DNA of 42,478 bases from Gemmatimonadota bacterium (GTDB lineage: Bacteria; Gemmatimonadota; Gemmatimonadetes; Longimicrobiales; Gaopeijiaceae), in assembly GCA_009841165.1 (NCBI GenBank), contig VXMI01000057.1:1-42478 (forward strand). Direction: 5' to 3'. The position numbers were made by a program, and so were the translations under genes. Positions within the stretch are counted from its first letter, which is position 1. Each line of letters starts with the position of its first letter. This document shows, one piece after another, positions 1 to 6,789 of the stretch. The notes below the pieces were generated by a model that saw nothing but the letters and a program-made list of their open reading frames with translations, was not told where the DNA came from and ran no database searches.

Positions 1-232
1 CGGCCAGCGTGCGCTTGCTCCCGCCCTCGCCGAACGCGAACATCAGCCCGCCCACCACGATCGCGATCAGCGACAGCCCTCGCGCGATCGGTCCCGTGAA
101 CTGCGTCTGAAGCTCCTCGATCGCCTCGACCCACGGGCTCGTGCCCTGCGCGAGCAGCACGCCGGGCGTCAGCACCAGCGCCAGTAGCGCGGCCCATCCG
201 GCCGCTCTCAGCGTTCTCGACAACGTTCTCAT
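1..232 (-). CDS. trbC: TrbC/VirB2-family conjugal transfer pilin, 5' part
   Basis: This is the first 77 codons of a gene that runs off the left edge. The start at 232 is preceded by a strong Shine-Dalgarno sequence (AAGGAGGAG) about 8 bases upstream. The product begins with a basic, then hydrophobic, signal segment ending near LLAQG. It continues with the pilin core, including SPWVEAIEELQTQFTGPIA and a second hydrophobic stretch ending in GGLMFAFGEGGSK. This arrangement of a cleaved signal followed by two membrane helices around a short loop is typical of the VirB2/TrbC major pilin of type IV secretion systems. It implies that a conjugation gene cluster continues to the left. The missing part would hold the rest of the second helix. 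Confidence 0.85.
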   Translation of the reverse strand, partial: MRTLSRTLRAAGWAALLALVLTPGVLLAQGTSPWVEAIEELQTQFTGPIARGLSLIAIVVGGLMFAFGEGGSKRTLA

Positions 233-251
233 GCTCTCTCCTCCTTGGAGT

Positions 252-773
252 TCAGTTGCGCGTGGTGGCCGGGGCGGCCGCGCGGCGCCGCTCGATCCGC
301 TCTCGGATCCATTCCTCGACCTCCGACTCGACCCAGCGCACCACGCGGTCGCTCAGCCGGACCGGCGGCGGGAAGCGGCCGGCGGCCGACCATTCGTAGA
401 TCGTGCTCCGCGACAGGCCCGTCCGGGCCTCGACGGCCGATATCCGCAGGAAGCGGGTCCGCAGCCTCGTGCTCTTGTCTCTCAGTCGTTCGCTCATCGC
501 TCTGCTCCGCTTCGTCGTCCTCGCCCGCGTCGCGGGCTTCGATCTGCCCGGCTTGCCCGGCGGAGCCCTGGCGCCGCCCGAGTCCAGCTTGTAGCCAGCG
601 ATAAACGCCAGGACGCGGTCCGCCGTCCTGAGCGACGGCGAGCGTCCTCGCTCGATCTGGCGCATCAGATTCGGGTCGCCCACCGCCTTCATGCCGAGCG
701 TTGTCGGCCCAAGGCCCGTGGTGCCCAGAAACGCGCTTACTCGTGTGTTGAATTGCTCCTCCAGGGTCACCAT
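252..773 (-). CDS. HTH plus AlpA-type DNA-binding regulator
   Basis: The 173-residue product has two likely DNA-binding parts. Residues ~8-60 look like the short helix-turn-helix protein common on alphaproteobacterial and plasmid elements (GDPNLMRQIERGRSPSLRTA). Residues ~105-165 are an AlpA/MerR-like winged helix (FLRISAVEARTGLSRSTIY, then RWVESEVEEWIRERIE). AlpA proteins regulate excision or transfer genes of prophages and integrative elements. The gene lies just upstream of, and in the same direction as, the pilin gene. An internal ATG at 497 with GGAG about 7 bases upstream could give a stand-alone AlpA protein of 81 residues, so this may be a true fusion or an ordinary AlpA gene with an open upstream frame. 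The long start at 773 has only a weak ribosome site. Confidence 0.7.
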   Translation of the reverse strand: MVTLEEQFNTRVSAFLGTTGLGPTTLGMKAVGDPNLMRQIERGRSPSLRTADRVLAFIAGYKLDSGGARAPPGKPGRSKPATRARTTKRSRAMSERLRDKSTRLRTRFLRISAVEARTGLSRSTIYEWSAAGRFPPPVRLSDRVVRWVESEVEEWIRERIERRRAAAPATTRN

Positions 774-836
774 GACTGCGGTTCCAACCGTATCAAGGCC
801 CTCAACGGTGGAGAGCCATTTTCGAGTAAGTCAACT

Positions 837-854
837 CTTAGGAAATCTCCTAAG
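837..854. promoter_or_regulatory. palindromic operator-like site upstream of the AlpA-type gene
   Basis: CTTAGGA and its exact reverse complement TCCTAAG are separated by 4 bases, 64 bases upstream of the regulator start at 773. The position and perfect symmetry suit an operator for autoregulation. Which protein binds is inferred, not shown. Confidence 0.4.
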
Positions 855-874
855 TGTCTGTCCTGCACGATGTT

Positions 875-903
875 GTCCGAGGTGTCCGAGGTGTCCGGGA
901 GGT
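875..903. repeat. short tandem repeat, three copies
   Basis: GTCCGAGGT occurs twice in direct succession, followed by a third variant copy GTCCGGGAGGT. The array sits between the palindrome at 837-854 and the hairpin at 904-925, in the regulatory region of a conjugative element. It could be iteron-like or simple slippage. Confidence 0.5.
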
Positions 904-1336
904 CGCCGCCAGTGGAGTGGCGGCGCGCCCCCGCCGGGGCGGAGGTCCAAATCCCGGCTGTTGCGAAGCGAGGCTTGGCGAGGGGTCGTCGTGGAGGGAC
1001 GAGACACGCAGGTAAGGCCAGCCACGCGTGCATCGGTGGCGCACAGCCTCGTACGAGGTCAGGGGGCGTTGCCGAGGCACCCAAGAGACCGGGGGAAGTG
1101 CCGGTGGGAAGGGGTTCGACCGGAAGAGCGAGCCTGTGCGGGCCGGTGGCCCGTGGGAGGACGAGGTCTATGCGGGCCGGTCGGTAGCTGGCGCGGAGAG
1201 GGAGCGCGTCAGGAAGGGCGCGGAGCCCGAGGGGCTGTACGTGGGCGCAGGATCGCGGGTCGCGGAGGCCCTTATGGAGGGCCTGGACGCGCCCGTCCGG
1301 GCGGGGTGCGTGGGCAGCCCGGGTATCCCGGGCACG

Positions 1337-1380
1337 GGTCCCCCGGCGCGCTCGTAGCGGTTCGAGCGCGCCGGGGGACC
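1337..1380 (-). terminator. strong hairpin, terminator of the surface-protein gene
   Basis: The arms at 1337-1354 and 1363-1380 are perfect 18-bp complements and enclose an 8-base loop. The hairpin begins 17 bases past the stop of the minus-strand gene ending at 1398. There is no clear T-run, so it is either a GC-rich intrinsic terminator or an mRNA 3'-end stabiliser. Confidence 0.6.
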
Positions 1381-1397
1381 ACCAGTTCCGGCTCCGG

Positions 1398-4010
1398 TCA
1401 GTGCGTGAGCACCGCCCGGTATTCGTCAGCGTCCCTGAGCCCGTAGTCCTCGTCCGTGACCTGCAGGACGCGGACCCGGTAGAGCGGGAGCTGGTTGCGA
1501 TCCGGCACCCGGAACTGCATGAGGGGACCCGCTGCGAGCGAGCCCGCCACGATGACCTGATGCTGCCCGGACTCCCTGGACTCGTACAACTCCAGACCGG
1601 CGGCTTGGATGGCTTCGATCGCTGGACCTTCGAGTTCCAGCAGTACGCCCCTGTCGCGGTTGCCGGCGGGCGCAGCAAGCTCCACGGTCAGGAAGCCTGG
1701 ATCCAGCTCGGTGGCGGCTGGGGCGACCGGTCCCTCCGAGGCGTCCGTGCACGACCAAGTCATGATCACGGCGAGCAGCACGCCGACCGCGTAGCTCGCC
1801 ATGCTCCCTCGGCGGCGCCCACGGCGCACCGGTGCGTCTCGGCGAGGCTCGGGAGCCTGCCCGCGCCTACGGCCTGAGGTCCCCCGGCCTCGGACGGCAG
1901 CGAGCAGCGCGGCGGCACCCACCGGCCCGGCATCGGCGGAGGTTGGGCCACAGCGCGCCTCGCCTCGCTGGCAGCGCTCGATCCAGGAGAGTACGTCCCC
2001 GAGGTCGTACCTGCCGTTCCCGTTGCCCAGACGGTCCAGCGCGGCCTGCCGGGCCTCGCTGAGCACCCGCTCACCGAACAGGGCCGCGGCGGCCTCGTCC
2101 GGGCTCAACCCGCCCGCTACGGCCAGCGCCTCGTCCTTGGGGGCCAACGAGTCGACCGCCACATCGCCGTTGGCGTCACCCGCGCTCGGCCCGTCGATAG
2201 TCGCCGAGGGCGAGTTCGACAGCGGCCGACCGTCCGGCGTGCAGATCGCACCCGACGCGCTGCAGTCGGTCGTTGCCGCCAGCGTCACGGTCACGGTGTC
2301 GGACGAACGCGGCCGAACCGTGATCGTCCAGCGCTGGTTCTGCCCCTGTGCCACGCGCTTCGCGCCCGTCACCCGCCCGTTCGTCGCACTAAGCGCTTCG
2401 TCCTTGAGCTTCTTGTAGGGCAGCTTCCCCGGGAAGTTCTCGCTGAACCGAAGCTCGAAGCTGAACTCCTTGCCCTTGCCGCCGTGCGCGGTCGGCACGT
2501 CGTGAAACGCGGCGGTCAGCGGGGTTCGGTTCGATGGTCCCACCACCGTCGCCGAGGGCGAATTCGACAACGGCCGCCCGTCCGGCGTGCAGATCGCACC
2601 CGTCGCGCCGCAGTCGGTCGTTGCCGCCAGCGTCACGATCACGTCCTCGGACGAGTGTGGCCGCACCGTGATGGTCCAGCGCTGGTTCTGTCCCTGTGCC
2701 GCGCGCTTCGCGCCCGTCACCCGCCCGTTCGTCGCACTAAGGGCCTCGTCCCTGAGCTTCTTGTAAGGCAGCTTCCCCGGAAAGTTCTCGCTGAACCGGA
2801 GTTCGAAGCTGAACTCCTTGCCCTTGCCGCCGTGCCACGCGGGCACCTCGTGGAACGCCGCCGTCAGCGGCGCCCTCTCCTCCAAGGTGGTCACAGACAC
2901 GGGTTCCGAGTACGTCGGTACAGTGTTAAACCCGAACCGGATGCGGAAGCTATAGGCGGTCTCGGGGCTCAGTCCGGTAACTGTGTGCGCCACCGCGTCA
3001 CCGCCAAGCTTTGCCACCGGTCTCCACCAGGCCCCACTAAGACCCGCCTCCTCCTGTTCCACTGCGATGTAGAGCTCATCCGCTATCTGCGTTGCCCACT
3101 CGGGCAGTTCGGCGGGCAGCGTCCACGCCAGGTCGACCGTCGTCTGCGTCGCATTCGAGGCCGTCAAGCCGGTGGCGGGTTTCAGATCCTCCTGATCACT
3201 CGTCCACGACACGACCTCGGAATCCGCGTCGCCGAAGTTGGTGACGAGCCGGACGCGGTAGTAGTGGGTAGTGCCCCCGTGGCGCACATCCCGAGGAGTC
3301 CGGATCACGTCCCCCGGCTGCGGCTGCCAGTGGCCCACAGCGAGGCGCTGCGTTCGGCGCAAGTCCGGGACCGCCGTGACGCCGGGCTTTGTCCGCGCAG
3401 AATAATACTCCACGGCAGTCACACGCACGCCCGGCACGCCCGCGCCCGCGGGCTGGGCGGGATACGTCCAGGACAGCTCGACCGTCTTCCCGCCCTTGAA
3501 CAAAACCGAGAGGTCCGTGGCGGGATTCGGACCGATGGTCACCGGCGCGCCGGAGAACTTTGGCACCAAGGTGCCGTCGGTGTAGCGCAGGGGCTCGTGT
3601 AGCCCGTTCGGGTACCCCGGAGAGGGAGGGGTGTTGGGGACCTTGTCCGGGTCGTAGCTCACCGTGACCGTCTGCCCCGGTTCCGCGCCCATGCCGAGTT
3701 CGAGTGTGGCCGTCCGGTTGTCCATGGTCATCGCACTCGGCTGCACGCTGCCGCTGTTCGAGATCCCGTCAACCGTGAACCCCTCTACTAGCAGTGAGGT
3801 GGTTCCTATCACCACCGGCTTGTCGAATGCGAGGGTCAGCTTCGTCCCAAGCAGCCACGCGGACTGCACCGGCTGGGACGCGGCGTCCTGTGCCGCAGCA
3901 GTCCCAGTGCCCGCCAGCAGGGCGAGGGCCAGGGCGACTGTCGCCCGCCACGGACGTGCGAGGCGCGCCAATCCGTCCGGCGTAGTCCTTTGATCGATCA
4001 GGTTCATCAT
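1398..4010 (-). CDS. secreted multidomain surface protein (SwmB-like, fibronectin III, duplicated domain)
   Basis: The start at 4010 is chosen because AGGAGG lies about 8 bases upstream; the frame is open further up but runs through the recombination site. The 870-residue product has a signal peptide ending near TAAAQ (about residue 41), then a SwmB-like beta domain. Two fibronectin type III-like domains follow (ELSWTYP and DLAWTLP strands). Next comes a ~115-residue domain present twice almost identically (residues ~377-493 and ~495-607; each has KEFSFELRFSENFPGKLPY). A helical calcium/dockerin-like part follows (LDRLGNGNGRYDLGDVLSWI). A second hydrophobic segment ending in MTWSC (residue ~754) precedes a C-terminal beta domain. 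The likely role is a cell-surface or adhesive protein. The upstream flank carries one of two inverted recombination sites 28 bases before the start codon, suggesting switchable expression. Confidence 0.75.
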   Translation of the reverse strand: MMNLIDQRTTPDGLARLARPWRATVALALALLAGTGTAAAQDAASQPVQSAWLLGTKLTLAFDKPVVIGTTSLLVEGFTVDGISNSGSVQPSAMTMDNRTATLELGMGAEPGQTVTVSYDPDKVPNTPPSPGYPNGLHEPLRYTDGTLVPKFSGAPVTIGPNPATDLSVLFKGGKTVELSWTYPAQPAGAGVPGVRVTAVEYYSARTKPGVTAVPDLRRTQRLAVGHWQPQPGDVIRTPRDVRHGGTTHYYRVRLVTNFGDADSEVVSWTSDQEDLKPATGLTASNATQTTVDLAWTLPAELPEWATQIADELYIAVEQEEAGLSGAWWRPVAKLGGDAVAHTVTGLSPETAYSFRIRFGFNTVPTYSEPVSVTTLEERAPLTAAFHEVPAWHGGKGKEFSFELRFSENFPGKLPYKKLRDEALSATNGRVTGAKRAAQGQNQRWTITVRPHSSEDVIVTLAATTDCGATGAICTPDGRPLSNSPSATVVGPSNRTPLTAAFHDVPTAHGGKGKEFSFELRFSENFPGKLPYKKLKDEALSATNGRVTGAKRVAQGQNQRWTITVRPRSSDTVTVTLAATTDCSASGAICTPDGRPLSNSPSATIDGPSAGDANGDVAVDSLAPKDEALAVAGGLSPDEAAAALFGERVLSEARQAALDRLGNGNGRYDLGDVLSWIERCQRGEARCGPTSADAGPVGAAALLAAVRGRGTSGRRRGQAPEPRRDAPVRRGRRRGSMASYAVGVLLAVIMTWSCTDASEGPVAPAATELDPGFLTVELAAPAGNRDRGVLLELEGPAIEAIQAAGLELYESRESGQHQVIVAGSLAAGPLMQFRVPDRNQLPLYRVRVLQVTDEDYGLRDADEYRAVLTH

Positions 4011-4037
4011 CGTGTACCCCTCCTGTTTTGGAGTTTG

Positions 4038-4065
4038 GCGCGCGATAACTGCCTTTATCGCGCGT
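4038..4065 (+). repeat. dif-like recombination site, left copy
   Basis: Two 11-bp inverted arms, ending in CGCGATAA and beginning with TTATCGCG, flank an asymmetric 6-bp centre, CTGCCT. The ATAA, six bases, TTAT core is the layout of Xer dif and plasmid pdif sites. The site lies between the start of the minus-strand surface-protein gene and the start of the plus-strand recombinase gene. Confidence 0.75.
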
Positions 4066-4105
4066 GAACTCCGGAGGAATCCGCCGACGGACTGGAGGGC
4101 ACTGA

Positions 4106-5095
4106 ATGCCAGATTCGAGGACCTGGGACCGTTCCTCATCGGACTCATGGGCGGGGAGCGACTCGGATGGAGAGGGAGGGGAGCGATTGGACTCGTTCCT
4201 CGCGTCGGTGAGCGGTGCGTTCACCCGCAATACAGAGCGCGCGCTGAGGGCCGACCTTCGGATCTTCGTGTCCTGGTGCCGGCAACATCGGCTCGACTCC
4301 ATGCCGGCCCGCACCGCTACCGTGGCCGCGTTCATCGATGAGATGGAGCGGGAAAAGGCTCCGGCCACGGTGCGCCGCTACGTGTCCAGCATCGCCACCT
4401 TCCACAGGGTGCTCCGGGCCCCCAATCCGGTCGACAGCGCCGCCGTCCGGCTCGCGCTGCAGCGGATGTACCGGATCCGGGGACGTCGCCAAGCCCAAGT
4501 GCAGGGACTGACCTGGAATCTGCGGAACCGGCTTCTGGAGGCGGCGGGCAGCCGACTGATCGACATCCGAAACCGAGCGCTCGTAGGCGTAGCCTACGAC
4601 ACGCTACTGCGCCGATCGGAACTGGTATCGCTGAGAGTGTCCGACTTGACGGAAGAAGTCGACGGCTCCGCCACCCTGCTCGTCCGGAAAAGCAAAACCG
4701 ACGCGGAGGGAACGGGCGCGGTGCTCTATCTGGCCCGCGACACCGTGTTGCTCGTCAGGGATTGGCTCGACCGCAGCGGAGTCGCCGGAGGGCGGCTGCT
4801 ACGGTCGGTGCGCAAGGACGGCACGGTGGGGGAACGGCTCCCTCCGAGCCAGGTGCCCCGCATCTACAAGGCAATGGCGCTGCTCGCCGGGTTTCCCGCC
4901 GATACCGTGGCCGCTCTGGCGGCGCACAGCACGCGCGTGGGGCCGGTGCAGGACATGATCGCCTGCGGAATCGAGTTGCCGGCGATCCTCCAGGCCGGGC
5001 GCTGGCGAAGCGCGCGGATGGTCCAGCGCTACGGTGAGCGATTGCTGGCGCGGCGCAGCGGCGCGGCGCAATTGGCCGCTATGCAGCAGCGCTGA
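4106..5095 (+). CDS. tyrosine recombinase/integrase
   Basis: The 329-residue product has a SAM-like core-binding N-terminal part (residues ~28-130; TERALRADLRIFVSWC) and a catalytic C-terminal domain. Catalytic residues visible are the first Arg in YDTLLRRSELVSL, Lys in RKSKTD, the His-Ser-Thr-Arg box in AAHSTRVGPVQDM, Trp in AGRWRSA (the His/Trp position) and the nucleophile Tyr in MVQRYGERL, so it should be active. Start choice: ATG at 4106 with GGAGGG about 7 bases upstream. It is bracketed by identical inverted dif-like sites 41 bases before its start and 176 bases after its stop. The family includes integrases, dif-module recombinases and DNA invertases. The flanking sites make a local invertase the most economical role. 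Confidence 0.85.
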   Translation: MPDSRTWDRSSSDSWAGSDSDGEGGERLDSFLASVSGAFTRNTERALRADLRIFVSWCRQHRLDSMPARTATVAAFIDEMEREKAPATVRRYVSSIATFHRVLRAPNPVDSAAVRLALQRMYRIRGRRQAQVQGLTWNLRNRLLEAAGSRLIDIRNRALVGVAYDTLLRRSELVSLRVSDLTEEVDGSATLLVRKSKTDAEGTGAVLYLARDTVLLVRDWLDRSGVAGGRLLRSVRKDGTVGERLPPSQVPRIYKAMALLAGFPADTVAALAAHSTRVGPVQDMIACGIELPAILQAGRWRSARMVQRYGERLLARRSGAAQLAAMQQR

Positions 5096-5211
5096 AAAGA
5101 TCGGCTTGTCGTCGCGGTGCCTGGGGAACCTCCGGTCAACGGCCGGCATGATCGCTGCTCCCTAATCGTTCTCTGCGGCTGCTGTGAGGCGAGATTACCG
5201 TCGCGTATTTC

Positions 5212-5240
5212 TTGACGGCGTGACATGGTCGCGATACAAT
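5212..5240 (+). promoter_or_regulatory. sigma-70-like promoter directed out of the invertible segment
   Basis: TTGACG (5212-5217) and TACAAT (5235-5240) are separated by exactly 17 bases, each one mismatch from consensus. Transcription would start near 5247 and run through the dif-like site at 5271-5298. After inversion of 4038-5298 it would read leftward into the surface-protein gene, with a leader of roughly 80 bases that includes its ribosome site. Confidence 0.6.
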
Positions 5241-5270
5241 GCCTCGTGTGTTCGATAGAAACAGCGTTTC

Positions 5271-5298
5271 ACGCGCGATAAAGGCAGTTATCGCGCGC
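5271..5298 (-). repeat. dif-like recombination site, right copy (inverted)
   Basis: This is the exact reverse complement of all 28 bp of 4038-4065, including the asymmetric centre (AGGCAG on this strand). Weak similarity continues a few bases into both flanks. No third copy is present in the window. Confidence 0.75.
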
Positions 5299-5803
5299 AA
5301 AACCGATCGAAGAACCGCTGAGGACATCGCCCATTTCGGGCTCCCACTCCTTCAGCTTGCCGGGCTGGCTCACACTCGCGCAAGGAGCATGCCCGTCGCA
5401 GTGGCAGCACTCGCACCAGACGCGCGCAGGACGAAGCGGTCGCCGGTCTTCTGACTGGTCGAGTTGGGTCGTCTCCGCGGACTACCTGCTGCCGGTTCCC
5501 AGGCTCGTGTCGAGCTACTCTTGCCTGTACAGCGTGCGGTCGTCGGGAGGCCCGATGAGGACATGAGCGCGGCCATCGGACGCCCGGCGACGGTCACCTC
5601 CGACTGGTGGGAAGGAACGCTGGTACCGGTGTTTCCAGAGCGGATCTGGCGAGAGCGGGTCACGGAGTTCGAGGACCGGTCCGTTTGTTGTCCGAACGAC
5701 GCAGCAGATAGCTCGGTCAGGTCACTCTAAGTATCTTCGAGGCTCCGACGACGCGGCGCATGTTCGTTAGAAGCGAAGCGTCCGCAAGCTCCGACGTTAC
5801 GAT
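5299..5803. other. non-coding stretch with dispersed-repeat sequence
   Basis: I see no convincing gene here. It holds a dispersed repeat copy at 5523-5640. A block at about 5352-5395 (with GAGCATGCCCGTCGC) resembles 15190-15233. Transcripts from the outward promoter at 5212 would cross this region towards the DUF2971 gene. Confidence 0.5.
5523..5640 (+). repeat. dispersed repeat family A, copy 1
   Basis: It begins with a CCTGTACAGCGTG block, has GGCCATCGGACG in the middle and GGAACGCTGGTACC near the end. The same ordered blocks recur at 16902, 18202 and, partly, at 15075, 23452 and 9809. The copies are diverged and intergenic. No protein reading is preserved between copies. Confidence 0.55.
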
Positions 5804-6598
5804 ATGTACTCCGATCATTCGCAGCTTTGGCCCCCACCGGACGACGCCGTGCTTTGGCGGTACATGGATTTCACGAGATTCGTGTCACTGCTCGACACAG
5901 GTGCGTTGTTCTTTTGTCGTCCGGACTTGCTTGGCGATCCGTTCGAAGGATCCTTATCGCCAGCAACACCGCCTCTCCTCGCTGCGGACCCCGAAGCGGG
6001 ATCGTTCACGCTGCGTGAGGTCGACATTCGGAAGTTTGTTGGCCAGGCGCGCGTGAACTGCTGGCACATGAGCGAATTCGAGTCCGAGGCGATGTGGCGG
6101 CTGTACGCTCAAGAACGGAAGGGCATCGCGATCAAAACGGTCTTCGCTCGTTTCAAGGAAGCCTTCGTCGGCGACGAGACCATCACGGCATCGATGGTTC
6201 GCTATCTGGACTACGAAACCGAGGGCTTTCCCTTCTCAAACCTAATGATTCCGCTGTTCCACAAGAGGGTCAGTTTTCAGCACGAACAGGAGGTCCGCGC
6301 TCTGTTTGTTCCGCACTTATCGGAAGATGGGCCGGACGAGACAGCCGGCTGCTACTGTGAGGTCGATCTACCGAAGCTCGTCGAGGAGATCGTTGTCGCA
6401 CCGTTCGCGGAGGACTGGTTCGCCGACCTCGTGCGTTCCCTTTCAGAGCGATACGGGATCGGCGACCGGGTTCGACCGTCCACGTTGTCGAAGGTCCCCA
6501 CGTTCACGGCCCGCTTCCTGATGGGTCACGGTGGCGACCGCCTGTGGCGCGACGAGAAGCCCCTCCCCACGGTAGGGAAACTCGATGGAGGTCCATGA
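5804..6598 (+). CDS. DUF2971 family protein
   Basis: The 264-residue product matches the DUF2971 pattern: an N-terminal LWRYMDFTRFVSLLDTGALFF, the conserved DLLGDPFEGS block, NCWHMSEFESEAMWRLYA, GIAIKT, and FHKRVSFQHEQEVRALF in the second half. The biochemical role of the family is unsettled; it is frequent among accessory and defence genes. No ribosome site stands out before the ATG. The next two genes on the same strand (6790 and 8217) also look like defence or nuclease genes, so the three may form a small defence cluster, though gaps of 130-190 bases argue against a tight operon. Confidence 0.75.
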   Translation: MYSDHSQLWPPPDDAVLWRYMDFTRFVSLLDTGALFFCRPDLLGDPFEGSLSPATPPLLAADPEAGSFTLREVDIRKFVGQARVNCWHMSEFESEAMWRLYAQERKGIAIKTVFARFKEAFVGDETITASMVRYLDYETEGFPFSNLMIPLFHKRVSFQHEQEVRALFVPHLSEDGPDETAGCYCEVDLPKLVEEIVVAPFAEDWFADLVRSLSERYGIGDRVRPSTLSKVPTFTARFLMGHGGDRLWRDEKPLPTVGKLDGGP

Positions 6599-6789
6599 CG
6601 ACCCCCAGGGAGTTCACTCCTCTATGAGTCCGGTAGCGGTGTGTTCATGTTATCGGGCGCCCTTGGTCGCCCCTACGTTTCCCCCAACGCACCGGATCCG
6701 TTTCGGAGGCTCAAGCGGATTGGCTACAGTGATCAGGTAGGCTGCGAATCGGCGGTGCCGGGATCCTAGGATCCAGACCGGACGTGCTA

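Larger units (their letters stand above)
774..1336. other. non-coding stretch between regulator and surface-protein gene
   Basis: No convincing gene is seen. It contains a palindrome at 837-854, a threefold 9-11 bp tandem repeat at 875-903 and a hairpin at 904-925 (arms CGCCGCCA and TGGCGGCG, 6-base loop). A plus-strand open frame at 1028-1357 lacks a ribosome site and family resemblance and runs into the terminator hairpin. Confidence 0.5.
4038..5298. other. putative invertible DNA segment (recombinase plus outward promoter)
   Basis: Two identical 28-bp sites in opposite orientation (4038-4065 and 5271-5298) bound a 1.26-kb segment. It holds a complete tyrosine recombinase gene and a consensus-like promoter directed outward across the right-hand site. 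Recombination between inverted sites would flip the segment, and the promoter would then face the surface-protein start at 4010. In the orientation given here that promoter points away, towards 5.3 kb, where I find no gene with a good ribosome site before 5804. Inversion itself is inferred from the architecture. Confidence 0.6.

Noticed and set aside
141-1187. Long plus-strand open frame across the pilin and AlpA-type genes
   Set aside because: It is the shadow of minus-strand genes with real domains; its translation is Arg/Pro/Ser-rich with no family likeness and no ribosome site.
1028-1357. 109-codon plus-strand frame before the terminator hairpin
   Set aside because: It has no ribosome site and no recognisable domain, and it ends inside the hairpin.
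2484-3602. 372-codon plus-strand frame inside the surface-protein gene
   Set aside because: It is Arg-rich, opposite a gene with signal peptide, repeats and good ribosome site.
4010-4148. Longer start for the surface protein at 4148
   Set aside because: It runs through the dif-like site and the recombinase start, and would bury the signal peptide 46 residues in; AGGAGG precedes the 4010 start.
5239-5454. 71-codon frame starting at the outward promoter
   Set aside because: Its ATG overlaps the -10 box, so it would precede the transcript start, and its translation is not protein-like.
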